DNA of 64,000 bases from Gammaproteobacteria bacterium. GTDB taxonomy: Bacteria; Pseudomonadota; Gammaproteobacteria; SZUA-140. The DNA lies in assembly GCA_016716465.1 (NCBI GenBank), contig JADJWH010000004.1, positions 1-64,000 on the forward strand. The letters run 5' to 3'. Position numbers and translations under genes: made by a program. Each line of letters opens with the position of its first letter. The first letter of the stretch is position 1. The notes beneath the pieces were generated by a model. It was not told where the DNA came from. It ran no database searches and saw only the letters and a program-made list of their open reading frames with translations. Positions 38,693 to 47,259 of the stretch are shown here, piece by piece.

Positions 38693-39156
38693 GCGCCCCC
38701 CATCGCCTGCACCAAGTGCGCGGTCGCGATCGCGGTCGTCATGAAGATCAGCACCGCCAACAGGGACGGCGGCTGCAGGGCGGCCAGTCCGCAGATGCCG
38801 TGTCCCGAGGTACAGCCGTTCGACAGCCGCGCGCCGAATCCGGCGACGAACCCGCCCAGCAGCAACTGCCAGGCGCCGACGCCCGTATGCCAGGCCGTTC
38901 CGCCGGTGATCAGCCAGAGGAAGGCGCCGAGGATCAGCCCGGCCGAATAGACCAGGCGCCAGTCGCGATTACCCCGGATGCGCTCCTGCTGAAAATGGGG
39001 CGCGTTCGAGAACCAGGACCAGACCGACGAATAGACGCCGCTCATGCCGCCGACCAGGCCCGCGCCGACGAACAGCAGGGCCGTCCCGCCGCCGATCAAC
39101 AAGCCGCCCAACAGGTAGTGCAGATAGCCGTTGGGAAACCATTCGTTGAGATCCAT
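38689..39156 (-). CDS. YeeE/YedE family sulfur-transport-like membrane protein
   Basis: A 155-residue polytopic protein with about four helices. The key motif is LSNGCTSGHGICGLAAL, with the cysteine and histidine pattern of TsuA/YeeE thiosulfate uptake proteins. ATG 39156 has an AGGGGC box and gives the common start MDLNEWFPNG; the longer open frame adds no conserved sequence. Both genes often sit near rhodanese or sulfur-oxidation genes, which are absent here. Confidence 0.88.
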   Translation of the reverse strand: MDLNEWFPNGYLHYLLGGLLIGGGTALLFVGAGLVGGMSGVYSSVWSWFSNAPHFQQERIRGNRDWRLVYSAGLILGAFLWLITGGTAWHTGVGAWQLLLGGFVAGFGARLSNGCTSGHGICGLAALQPPSLLAVLIFMTTAIATAHLVQAMGGA

Positions 39157-39338
39157 ATTCGCCCCTGTCTCCGCCGCCGCGATCTTAAGAATCCCGTACC
39201 CGATGCCCGCAATTATAGCGAATCTCGCCCCGCCTGCGGGATGGCCGCCCTGGGGCGAAGGGGTATACTGGTCCTCCACGGCCGGACGCGGTCATAACGG
39301 CCGGGCACGATAACTAAAAACCACCAGAGGGGAACAGC

Positions 39339-40634
39339 ATGCGGCATCATCAGAAACTCGTCTTTGGGACCGCGATCGGCGCGTTGATCGCCACCGGTAA
39401 CGCCTTTGCCACCAACGGGTACTTCTCGCACGCCTACAGTGTGAAGGACAAGGGACTGGCCGGCGCGAGCGTCGCCCTGCCGCAGGATTCCCTGGCCGCG
39501 GCCGCCAACCCGGCCGGCATGGTCGAGGTCGGCAACCGCATCGACGCCGGTGTGGCGCTGTTCAGCCCGCATCGCTCCTACACCGTCGAAGGGGCGCCTT
39601 CGGGCGCCCTTGGGAGTTTCGGCCTGACCCCTGAAAAAGTGGACAGCGACAGCGAATATTTCCTGATCCCGCATTTCGGCTGGAACCGGATGCTCGACGC
39701 CGACCGCGCGCTCGGCGTCAGCGTCTACGCCAACGGCGGCATGAATACCGACTGGCCGGACAGCGCCGGCGGCGGCGCCGGCACCTTCTTCGGCGGATTC
39801 TTCGGCGGTGAGGCGGGCGCCGGGGTCGATCTGGCCCAGCTCTTCGTCAACCTCAGCTACGCGCAGCGCATCAACGACGCGACCGCCTGGGGTGTCAGCC
39901 CGATCCTCGCCTACCAGCGCTTCGAGGCCACCGGCCTCGCGGCCTTCGGGGCACAGGGTTTCTCCAGCGATGCGGACAAGCTGACCGACAACGGCCACGA
40001 CACCTCGTTCGGCTACGGCGCCCGCATCGGCATCCTCAGCGAGGTGCAGACCGGCCTGACGCTGGGCGCCTCCTACCAGACCGAGATGCGGATGGACGAG
40101 TTCGACCAGTATCGCGGCCTGTTCGCCGAACAGGGCGGTTTCAATATCCCCGCGACCCTGGCCCTCGGCCTGGCCTGGGAGACCTCCCCGGCCACGACGC
40201 TGCTGCTCGACGCCCAGCGCATCTGGTACAGCGACATCAAGTCGGTCGGCACCCCGATGCTGCCCAACCTGCAGACCGCGCAGCTCGGTGACGATGGCGG
40301 CGCCGGCTTCGGCTGGGAAGACGTCACCGTGATCAAACTCGGCTATCAGTGGGTGCGCGACGAGAACTGGACCTGGCGTATCGGCTACAGCCGTTGCGAC
40401 CAGCCGATCCCGGACAGCGAGGTGCTGTTCAACATCCTCGCGCCCGGCGTGATGGAGCAGCACCTCACCGCCGGTTTCACCCAGCGCCTCGGCGAGGCCG
40501 GCGAATGGAGCTTCGCCGCGATGTACGCGCCGGAGAAGGAGGTCAGCGGCGCGAATCCGCTCGACCCCGGCCAGACCATCACGCTGCGCATGGACGAGTG
40601 GGAGCTGGCGGCCAGCTACGCCTGGAAGTTCTGA
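39339..40634 (+). CDS. OmpP1/FadL-family outer-membrane transporter
   Basis: A 431-residue outer-membrane protein behind an AGAGGGG box. The signal peptide ends at NAFATNGYF; the mature start TNGYFSHAYSVKDKGLAGASVALPQDSLAAAANPAGM is the FadL-type hatch with the NPA motif. A 14-strand barrel follows, ending in ELAASYAWKF with terminal Phe. FadL proteins let long-chain fatty acids or other hydrophobic compounds diffuse in. Monocistronic, with two palindromes downstream. Confidence 0.92.
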   Translation: MRHHQKLVFGTAIGALIATGNAFATNGYFSHAYSVKDKGLAGASVALPQDSLAAAANPAGMVEVGNRIDAGVALFSPHRSYTVEGAPSGALGSFGLTPEKVDSDSEYFLIPHFGWNRMLDADRALGVSVYANGGMNTDWPDSAGGGAGTFFGGFFGGEAGAGVDLAQLFVNLSYAQRINDATAWGVSPILAYQRFEATGLAAFGAQGFSSDADKLTDNGHDTSFGYGARIGILSEVQTGLTLGASYQTEMRMDEFDQYRGLFAEQGGFNIPATLALGLAWETSPATTLLLDAQRIWYSDIKSVGTPMLPNLQTAQLGDDGGAGFGWEDVTVIKLGYQWVRDENWTWRIGYSRCDQPIPDSEVLFNILAPGVMEQHLTAGFTQRLGEAGEWSFAAMYAPEKEVSGANPLDPGQTITLRMDEWELAASYAWKF

Positions 40635-40646
40635 GTATCGTGACAA

Positions 40647-40671
40647 GGGGACGGATTTGAAATCCGTCCCC
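40647..40671. repeat. GGGGACGG palindrome 9 (variant)
   Basis: A 25-base unit identical to unit 7 (ACGG variant in both arms), 12 bases after the FadL stop codon. Confidence 0.85.
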
Positions 40672-40694
40672 TGACGGCAACACATGGGCAATAC

Positions 40695-40719
40695 GGGGAC
40701 AGATTTTAAATCTGTCCCC
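40695..40719. repeat. GGGGACAG palindrome 10
   Basis: A 25-base unit, arms GGGGACAGATTT around T. With unit 9 it repeats the composition of the 6/7 pair in reversed order, again beside an SDR gene. Confidence 0.85.
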
Positions 40720-40736
40720 GATTTTTGTCCGGATGC

Positions 40737-41531
40737 CTAGGCGATCGCGCGCACGACGCCGCCGTCGACGCGGAGCGCCGCACCGGTCGTCGCGGAGGCA
40801 CGGGCGCTACAGACGTAGACGACCATCGCGGCCACTTCATCCGGAGTGGTGAAACGTTTGAGGATGGAGGATGGCCGCCCGGTCTGGAAGAATTCGCGTT
40901 CCAACGTGGCGGCGTCCACATTGCGCGAGGCCGCCATGCGCGCGACGAATTCCCCGACGCCCTCGGACGCGGTCGGCCCGGGCAATACGCTGTTGACGGT
41001 CACCGCGGTACCGGCGAGGCTTTCGGCCAGGCCGCGCGCAACGGCGAGTTGCGCGGTCTTGGTGACGCCGTAGTGGATCATTTCTACGGAAATCTGCAAC
41101 CCGGACTCGCTCGACACGAAGACGATGCGGCCCCAGTTGCGGGAACGCATGCCGTGCAGATACTGCCGCGCCAGCCGGACACCGCTCAGCACATTGATCT
41201 CGAAAAAGCGCAGCCAGTCCTCGTCGGGGATCTGCTCGAACGGCTTCGGCTCAAAGATGCCGAGATTGTTGACCAGCACGTCGACCTCCGGCAGCCGGTC
41301 GATCAGGGCACGGCAGCCGGCCGCGCCCCCGAGGTCCGCCGCGATACCTTCGACCAAGGCCCCGGGGAACTCGTCCTGCAGCCGTTCCACCGCGCCCCGG
41401 ACGCGCGCCTCCGTCCGCCCGTTCACCGTCACCTGCGCACCCTCGGACGCCAGCGCGCGCGCCGTCGCGAACCCTATGCCTGCCGTCGAGCCCGTCACCA
41501 GGGCACGCTTGCCCGTCAAGCCGAGATCCAT
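40737..41531 (-). CDS. SDR family oxidoreductase, copy A
   Basis: A 264-residue classical SDR with TGSTAGIG (residues 13-20), NNLGIF, Ser140/141, Tyr154 and Lys158 (HYGVTK), and NGRTEARV, which favours NADP. It resembles 3-oxoacyl-ACP-reductase-like enzymes but its substrate is unknown. It is about 80 % identical, without gaps, to the protein at 45577, a recent duplication. Cytoplasmic. It lies 49 bases downstream of the EAL gene on the same strand. Confidence 0.9.
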   Translation of the reverse strand: MDLGLTGKRALVTGSTAGIGFATARALASEGAQVTVNGRTEARVRGAVERLQDEFPGALVEGIAADLGGAAGCRALIDRLPEVDVLVNNLGIFEPKPFEQIPDEDWLRFFEINVLSGVRLARQYLHGMRSRNWGRIVFVSSESGLQISVEMIHYGVTKTAQLAVARGLAESLAGTAVTVNSVLPGPTASEGVGEFVARMAASRNVDAATLEREFFQTGRPSSILKRFTTPDEVAAMVVYVCSARASATTGAALRVDGGVVRAIA

Positions 41532-41580
41532 AACCGTTCTCCAATCAGAAAATAAGTAAACATGTCCCCTGTTTCCGGGT

Positions 41581-43158
41581 TTATCGCAGGTCCTCGCTTC
41601 GGGCCGACGACAGTTTGTCGATCAGATCATCCAGCGACATCGGCCGCCCGAACAGGTAGCCCTGCGCGTATTTCACCCCCAGCTCACGCAGCAACTGTAC
41701 CTGAGTGATCGTCTCGACGCCTTCCGCGATCATTTCCAGGTTCAGCGCCTTCGCCATTTCGATGATGTGCAGCACCACATGGCTGGTGGCCGCGTCGGTG
41801 CCAAGCGTGTCCACGAAGGACTTGTCGATCTTCAGGCAATCGATCTTGAACGACTGCAGGTAGGCCAGGCTGGAATAGCCGGTGCCGAAATCATCGATGG
41901 CGACGCGTATGCCGAGCGTGCGGATTTCCTGGATCACCTCCCTGGCGATGTCCGCGTTCAGAAAACCGCGCTCGGTCGCCTCCACCAGCAGATTGCGCGG
42001 ATCAACACCGGCAGCGCGGAAAAGTCTGCGGAGCCGGTCGACGGTTTCGCGGGACTGCAGGTCCGCCGATGTCAGGTTGATGCCGACGTGGAAGTCGCGG
42101 TCCGCCTCGAGGACCCGCGGCAGGTCGCGCGCGACGATCTCCATCACGCGCTCCGTGATGCGTTGGCCGAGCCCGTTGTCCTCGGCGGCGGGGATGAACA
42201 GGTCCGGCCGCATGACCTCGCCATTGGTACGGCGCCACCGGATCAGCGCCTCGGCGCCCACCCACTTCCCGGTGGCCAGCTCCACCACCGGCTGATAGGC
42301 GAGGAAGATCTCCCGGCGCCGCAGCCCGGCCTTCAGCACGGAGGGAAACGACAGCTGCAGGCGCGCCAGGTAAAAGATGGCGAGCGAAAGCACCCCCCCG
42401 GCGACGATGCCCAGCGGCACCAGCAGCAGGGTGAAGGCACGCGCGCGCGCGTCCAGATACCGCACCGGCAGGGCGGCGATGGTGCCGGTGGCGAACCGCG
42501 GCGAGCGCACCACGGCAACCACATATTCGCCGTCGAAGAATGTCGTCTGGCTGCGCTCCTGTGACCGGTCGATCCACTCCTGCTTGATGAAACCGCGGGA
42601 AGAGCGGATTTTCCTGTCATCCGGCGTATAGGTGGCCAGCGAAACATCTTCCTCGTCGGTCGAGGTATCGAGACTCAGCTCCCGGCTGATGAAGGTGGCG
42701 AAACTGCCGCGCTGTATCACGGTGAATGCGGTATCCCGCGCGAGCGGCAGTTTCACGTTGGTCCGCACGGCCGAGCCCGTCGAGGTGACCCGCTCGACCG
42801 GCCCGAGTGGCACCTCGGTTCCATGTCGTCCCAGGGCGGAGCAATCCAGATAATCGTCGGACACATGGCCGATAAGCTTGATATAAGCGGATTCAAGCGC
42901 GACCTGGCGCATCAATTCGATGCCGGCGTCCGAGCAGGCATCGACGGCAAGCGCGGTCTCCAGCTTCCCGATCGCGACGCGGATCTGTTCGGCGATGCGG
43001 TCCGACCGGCGCAGCACATCGCGCGCGTACTCCAGTACGCGATCCATTTCGCTATCGAGGCTCTGCCGCCGGGCGAGATCGATGGAGAAAAGGATGGGCG
43101 CGGCCACGGCGATGAAGCCCGCGATCACAGCCACGATCAGCGCAACAGTCTTGTTCAC
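41581..43158 (-). CDS. membrane-bound EAL phosphodiesterase with CSS sensor
   Basis: A 525-residue inner-membrane protein. Helix 1 (residues ~5-25) and helix 2 (~243-265) flank a periplasmic CSS-motif domain with Cys75-Ser (DACSDAG) and Cys106-Ser-Ala-Leu-Gly (DCSALG), whose disulfide state controls the enzyme in related E. coli Pde proteins. The EAL domain starts near residue 280: Glu303-Ala-Leu, NLTSADLQ, EATERGFL, IDDFGTGYSSLAYL, KIDKSFV, and EGVETITQ. All catalytic residues appear present, so it should hydrolyse c-di-GMP. Possibly cotranscribed with the downstream SDR. Confidence 0.92.
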   Translation of the reverse strand: MNKTVALIVAVIAGFIAVAAPILFSIDLARRQSLDSEMDRVLEYARDVLRRSDRIAEQIRVAIGKLETALAVDACSDAGIELMRQVALESAYIKLIGHVSDDYLDCSALGRHGTEVPLGPVERVTSTGSAVRTNVKLPLARDTAFTVIQRGSFATFISRELSLDTSTDEEDVSLATYTPDDRKIRSSRGFIKQEWIDRSQERSQTTFFDGEYVVAVVRSPRFATGTIAALPVRYLDARARAFTLLLVPLGIVAGGVLSLAIFYLARLQLSFPSVLKAGLRRREIFLAYQPVVELATGKWVGAEALIRWRRTNGEVMRPDLFIPAAEDNGLGQRITERVMEIVARDLPRVLEADRDFHVGINLTSADLQSRETVDRLRRLFRAAGVDPRNLLVEATERGFLNADIAREVIQEIRTLGIRVAIDDFGTGYSSLAYLQSFKIDCLKIDKSFVDTLGTDAATSHVVLHIIEMAKALNLEMIAEGVETITQVQLLRELGVKYAQGYLFGRPMSLDDLIDKLSSARSEDLR

Positions 43159-43429
43159 AGGACCTCCCCCAGTCCCGCGTACCGATGTGTCGGCGAACGA
43201 TTACAGCGGCTAATACTACAACAAACTTTTTCCAGCATCTAACCGCCGCGCATCTCCTTCGAAATTGTGTGTATATGCGCATCGTAACATCAGGACATGG
43301 CACGATGGCGGGCGCGGCCGGACATTCTTTGAATCATCTCTGCGGCTCTCCGCGAGCACAGTACACGCCCGCCGGCAAAGCTGCGATAATCGTGCGGGAA
43401 TACCTTGACCAGCTCAGGAAATACGCTTG

Positions 43430-43831
43430 ATGAACGAGACGATCACTCTTATCGAGAAATACTACGCCGCCTTCAATGCCGGTGACATGGATACCTTCCT
43501 CGGCCTGCTGACTGACGATGTCGTGCACGACATCAACCAGGGCGCACGTGAGACCGGCAAGGCGGCCTTCCGCGCCTTCATGGGGCGCATGAACGGCGCC
43601 TACAAGGAACGCCTGACCGATATCGTCGTGATGGCCGGCGCCAATGGCGCGCGCGCCGCCGCCGAGTTCGTCGTGCTGGGCGAATACCTGCGTGGCGAAC
43701 CGGGCCTGCCGCCGGCGCACGGACAGAAATATCGCCTGCCCGCGGGCGCCTTTTTCGAGGTGCGCGGGGGCAAGGTCGCACGCGTGACCAACTATTACAA
43801 CCTGCAGGACTGGATCGCGCAGGTCGCCTGA
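43430..43831 (+). CDS. SnoaL/NTF2-like protein
   Basis: A 133-residue small alpha+beta-barrel protein: IEKYYAAFNAGDMDTFLGLLTDDVVHDINQG is the usual SnoaL-type start, and GAFFEVRGGKVARVTNYYNLQDWIAQ the end. Members are isomerases, hydrolases or ligand binders; the precise role is unknown. ATG 43430 is chosen over the adjacent TTG; AGGAAATACGC lies before it. It is followed after three bases by a GNAT gene, then by a nitrilase gene. Confidence 0.85.
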   Translation: MNETITLIEKYYAAFNAGDMDTFLGLLTDDVVHDINQGARETGKAAFRAFMGRMNGAYKERLTDIVVMAGANGARAAAEFVVLGEYLRGEPGLPPAHGQKYRLPAGAFFEVRGGKVARVTNYYNLQDWIAQVA

Positions 43832-43834
43832 ATC

Positions 43835-44449
43835 GTGGCCGAGCCCGATATCACCTTCAGGACTCTCCGCGGACGCGCCATCGAACCCTGGCTCGGCGTC
43901 CTGGCGCGTCTGCGCATCGATGTTTTTCGCGACTATCCCTATCTGTATGACGGCAGCCTGGACTACGAGGAAAACTATCTGCGCGCCTACGTCGAATCCC
44001 CCGACAGCCTCGCGGTACTGGCCTGCGACGGCGACACGCCGGTCGGCGCAACGACCGCGCTGCCGCTGGCGGACGAGACGGAGGAATTCCGGCGCCCGTT
44101 TTCAGCGGCCGGTTATGAGGTGGAGCGCATCTTCTACTGCGCCGAGTCGGTGCTGCTGAAACCTTACCGCGGGCGGGGCATCTATCCGCGCTTCTTTGCC
44201 GCGCGCGAGGACCACGCCCGCGCGCTCGGACACTTCGACTGGAGCGCCTTCTGCGCCGTGCAGCGGCCGGACGATCATCCGCTGCGGCCCGCCGATTACG
44301 CCCCGCTCGATCCGGCGTGGACGCGTTATGGCTACGTGCCTCACCCGGAGCTGGTGACGAGCTTCGCCTGGAAGGATCTCGGTGAATCCGCCTCCTCGGC
44401 CAAGCCGATGGTGTTCTGGCTCAAGCCGCTCCGGGAGAATCCGCAATGA
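43835..44449 (+). CDS. GNAT family N-acetyltransferase
   Basis: A 204-residue protein starting with GTG. The acetyl-CoA loop is seen in AESVLLKPYRGRGIYPRFFAAREDHARALGHFDW (V/L...RGxG). The N-terminus FRTLRGRAIEPWLGVLARLRIDVFRDYPYLYDG is shared with GNAT domains that are fused to nitrilases in other bacteria. Here the partner nitrilase is separate and overlaps by four bases. It probably acetylates or otherwise acylates the same small substrate that the nitrilase handles; that is inference. Confidence 0.85.
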   Translation: MAEPDITFRTLRGRAIEPWLGVLARLRIDVFRDYPYLYDGSLDYEENYLRAYVESPDSLAVLACDGDTPVGATTALPLADETEEFRRPFSAAGYEVERIFYCAESVLLKPYRGRGIYPRFFAAREDHARALGHFDWSAFCAVQRPDDHPLRPADYAPLDPAWTRYGYVPHPELVTSFAWKDLGESASSAKPMVFWLKPLRENPQ

Positions 44450-45324
44450 GCGCGCCCTTCCGCGTCGCCACCGCGCAGTATGACATCGGCTTCTTCGCCG
44501 ACTGGTCCGCCTATGAGGCCAAGATCGCGCGCTGGATCGATGAGGCCGCCACGAATGGCGCGAAGCTGCTGGTCTTTCCCGAGTACTTCAGTATGGAGCT
44601 GGCCTCGCTGTTTGGACCGACGGTGTATTCCTCATTGGAGAAACAGCTTGACGCGCTGCAGGGTCTGTTACCGGACTTTCGCGCGCTGTTCACCGCGCAG
44701 GCGCGCAGGCATGGTGTACACATCGTCGCCGGCAGCTTCCCGGTGCGCGAGGTGGACGGCGGGTATCGCAACCGCGCTCACCTCTTTCATCCGGACGGCC
44801 GCAGCGACTTCCAGGACAAGCTGCAGATGACGCGCTTCGAGGACGAACAGTGGCTGATCCGCCCGGGCAGCGCGCTGCGCGTGTTCGATACCGCGCTCGG
44901 ATGCCTTGGCATAAACATCTGCTACGACGCCGAGTTCCCGCTGATCGCGCGGCGCCAGGTCGAGGCCGGCGCGGAACTGATCGTCGTCCCGAGTTGCACC
45001 GACACCCTCGCCGGTTACTGGCGCGTGCGCATCGGCTGCCAGGCGCGCGCGCTGGAAAACCAGTGCCATGTCGTGCAGGCGAGCACCGTGGGCGCGGCGC
45101 CGTGGTCGGAGGGGGTGGACGTCAACACGGGCGCCGCCGCGATCTACACCCCGGTCGACCGCGGCTTCCCCGCCGACGGCGTGCTCGCGATCGGCGAACT
45201 CGACCGGACACAGTGGGTCTACGGCGACGTAGATCCCGCCGCGATCGAACGCGTGCGCGCGAACGGTCAGGTATTCAACCACCGCGACTGGACGGGGCAG
45301 ACGCGCGGCGGCGAGGCGCGCTGA
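44446..45324 (+). CDS. carbon-nitrogen hydrolase (nitrilase superfamily)
   Basis: A 292-residue amidase-type enzyme. The catalytic triad is Glu46 (VFPEYFS), Lys125 (FQDKLQMTRFE) and Cys159 (NICYDAEFP). It would hydrolyse a C-N bond of an amide or nitrile; the subfamily usually found with GNAT proteins has no settled substrate. The start ATG lies in the GNAT stop (ATGA). Cytoplasmic, last gene of a three-gene operon. Confidence 0.92.
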   Translation: MSAPFRVATAQYDIGFFADWSAYEAKIARWIDEAATNGAKLLVFPEYFSMELASLFGPTVYSSLEKQLDALQGLLPDFRALFTAQARRHGVHIVAGSFPVREVDGGYRNRAHLFHPDGRSDFQDKLQMTRFEDEQWLIRPGSALRVFDTALGCLGINICYDAEFPLIARRQVEAGAELIVVPSCTDTLAGYWRVRIGCQARALENQCHVVQASTVGAAPWSEGVDVNTGAAAIYTPVDRGFPADGVLAIGELDRTQWVYGDVDPAAIERVRANGQVFNHRDWTGQTRGGEAR

Positions 45325-45358
45325 CGACCTCCGGCGACGGATGCGAACCCGCCCGGGG

Positions 45359-45562
45359 TCAGAGACGGATGAAGTACGGGACGATCATCAGCGCCGCGCC
45401 GATCGCGACCAGCAGCAGCGTGCCGGAAACGAAATAGGGGTAGATCATCAGGACCAGCCCGCAGACCAGCGGCACCACGGCCCGCTGCTTCCTGCCATAG
45501 ATGAAGTAGCCCAGCCCGATCGAGCTGAACAGCAGACCCCACAGCAGCGGCGCCGTGTCCAA
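45359..45562 (-). CDS. small membrane protein, two to three helices
   Basis: A 67-residue hydrophobic protein: LLWGLLFSSIGLGYFIYGRKQ, VVPLVCGLVLMIYPYFVSG and LLLVAIGAALMIVPYFIRL. A charged Gly-Arg-Lys-Gln turn separates the first two helices. The frame starts with TTG 45562, 14 bases after the SDR stop, with GGCGGA upstream. Similar short proteins of unknown function are widespread; the TTG start makes the exact N-terminus unsure. Confidence 0.6.
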   Translation of the reverse strand: MDTAPLLWGLLFSSIGLGYFIYGRKQRAVVPLVCGLVLMIYPYFVSGTLLLVAIGAALMIVPYFIRL

Positions 45563-45576
45563 CCCGGTGTCCGCCG

Positions 45577-46371
45577 TCAGGCGATGGCCCGCACCACGCC
45601 GCCGTCGACGCGCAGCGCCGCGCCGGTGGTGGCCGAGGCCTGCGCGCTGCAGACGTAGGCGATCATCGCCGCCACCTCGTCCGGGGTGGTGAAGCGCCGG
45701 AGGATCGAGGAGGGCCGCGCGGCCTCGAAGAATTCGCGCTCGATGGTCGCGACGTCCACGCCGTGCGCCGCCGCCATCCCGGCCACGAATTCGCCGACGC
45801 CCTCGGAGGTGGTCGGCCCGGGCAGCACGCTGTTGACGGTGACGCCGGTGCCGGCGAGGCTCTCGGCCAGGCCGCGCGCGACCGCGAGCTGCGCCGTCTT
45901 GGTCATGCCGTAGTGGATCATCTCGACCGGGATCTGCAGCGCGGACTCGCTCGACACGAACACGATGCGTCCCCAGTTGCGCGCGCGCATGCCGGCCACG
46001 TAATGGCGCGCCAGGCGGACGCCGCTGAGCACGTTGGTCTCGAAGAAACGCAGCCAGTCCTCGTCCGGAATCTCCCCGAAGGGTTTCGGCTCGAAGATGC
46101 CGAGATTGTTGACGAGGATGTCGAGTTCCGGCAGGCGCCGGATCAGGGCCTGGCAGCCGGCGGCGGTGGAGAGATCGGCGGCGATGCCGTCGACGGACGC
46201 GCCGGGGAAGGCGGCCTGCAGGTGGTTCACCGCCGCCGCCACCCGCGCCTCCGTGCGGCCGTTCACCGTCACGCGCGCGCCTTCCGCCGCCAGCGCCTGC
46301 GCCGCCGCGAGCCCGATGCCCGCGGTCGATCCCGTCACCAGCGCCCGTTTGTCACGCAGACCATAGTCCAT
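45577..46371 (-). CDS. SDR family oxidoreductase, copy B
   Basis: A 264-residue SDR that aligns without gaps to the protein at 40737 (about 80 % identical). TGSTAGIG, NNLGIFEPKPFGEIPDEDWL, SSESALQIPVEMIHYGMTK and the ending ALRVDGGVVRAIA are all kept, so both copies should be active. NADP-type motif NGRTEARV. It is followed by the small membrane protein gene on the same strand. Copy A and B lie in the same orientation 4 kb apart. Confidence 0.9.
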   Translation of the reverse strand: MDYGLRDKRALVTGSTAGIGLAAAQALAAEGARVTVNGRTEARVAAAVNHLQAAFPGASVDGIAADLSTAAGCQALIRRLPELDILVNNLGIFEPKPFGEIPDEDWLRFFETNVLSGVRLARHYVAGMRARNWGRIVFVSSESALQIPVEMIHYGMTKTAQLAVARGLAESLAGTGVTVNSVLPGPTTSEGVGEFVAGMAAAHGVDVATIEREFFEAARPSSILRRFTTPDEVAAMIAYVCSAQASATTGAALRVDGGVVRAIA

Positions 46372-46409
46372 CGCACTTCCTCCCGGCCGCCGCCGTTCGT
46401 TTCGAGATG

Positions 46410-47153
46410 TCAGCCGTTCCTGTCGCGCACGTCGTCAACGGGACGACCGCCGAGTATCTTGCGGCCGGTGAACAGCGCGGAAATGAGGTTGCCGCCCTCC
46501 TTCACCTCCGTCGCGATCACCGATGCCACGTGCACGACCACGACCACCAGAAGGGCGTAAAAACCGTACAGATGCACCGACCCGAACGGCTTGCGCCAGG
46601 CGCGCATCTCCTTGTAGATCGCCTCGTCGTACATCGCGGGCGCGTAGGGCTTCAGCGTCGCGGGGTCCACCCCCGGCGCCGCCACCCATTGCGCGATCCA
46701 GTGCCCCAGCGGCGGATAGAACAGGTCCGTTCCGGCCAGAACCAGGCCGGTCAGCGCCATGACCGCCAGGAGCAGAAGCAAAACGGCAACCCCCAGCCGG
46801 CCGGCGGGGTTGTGTCCCACATACGGTTCCGGCCGGCCGGCGCGGAAGGCCGCGACATAGCGGCGCAGCGCTTCGAAGTACCCCCTGCCCCCGGGCAGGA
46901 TCGCGCGCCAGCGGGCATAGCGGTTGCCGAGAAAGGCCCAGGCGAAACGCCAGAGCAGATTCAGCGCGAAGACATAGCCGACCCAGACGTGAAGGGTCTT
47001 CAGGGCGGCCTTGCCGTCGTTGGTAACCCCGAGGCCGCCCGCGTTCAGGATCGTGAGGCCGATCCCCGCCAGCGCGAGGACGCAGAGCACGTTGATCCAG
47101 TGAAACCAGCGCGTGCCGGCATCCCAAACCGGATAGACCTTCAATTCGGACAT
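46410..47153 (-). CDS. cytochrome b561-type membrane protein
   Basis: A 247-residue inner-membrane cytochrome b (Ni,Fe-hydrogenase cytochrome b/CybB fold) with four helices. Candidate haem histidines are in WDAGTRWFHWINVL (His18), ALKTLHVWVGYV, and GSVHLYGFYALLVVVVVHVASVI. The charged periplasmic loop between helix 3 and 4 is long. It would pass electrons between the quinone pool and an unknown partner. No hydrogenase or cytochrome c gene is adjacent. Confidence 0.85.
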   Translation of the reverse strand: MSELKVYPVWDAGTRWFHWINVLCVLALAGIGLTILNAGGLGVTNDGKAALKTLHVWVGYVFALNLLWRFAWAFLGNRYARWRAILPGGRGYFEALRRYVAAFRAGRPEPYVGHNPAGRLGVAVLLLLLAVMALTGLVLAGTDLFYPPLGHWIAQWVAAPGVDPATLKPYAPAMYDEAIYKEMRAWRKPFGSVHLYGFYALLVVVVVHVASVIATEVKEGGNLISALFTGRKILGGRPVDDVRDRNG

Positions 47154-47259
47154 ACTCCCTCCCTGGCCGGACCCGAGGGTCGCGGCGACTCACGATCGGG
47201 GATTGTACACCGGCCGCACCCCCTGCCGGACGCATCCGCCATGTAACCGGCGGGCGTAT

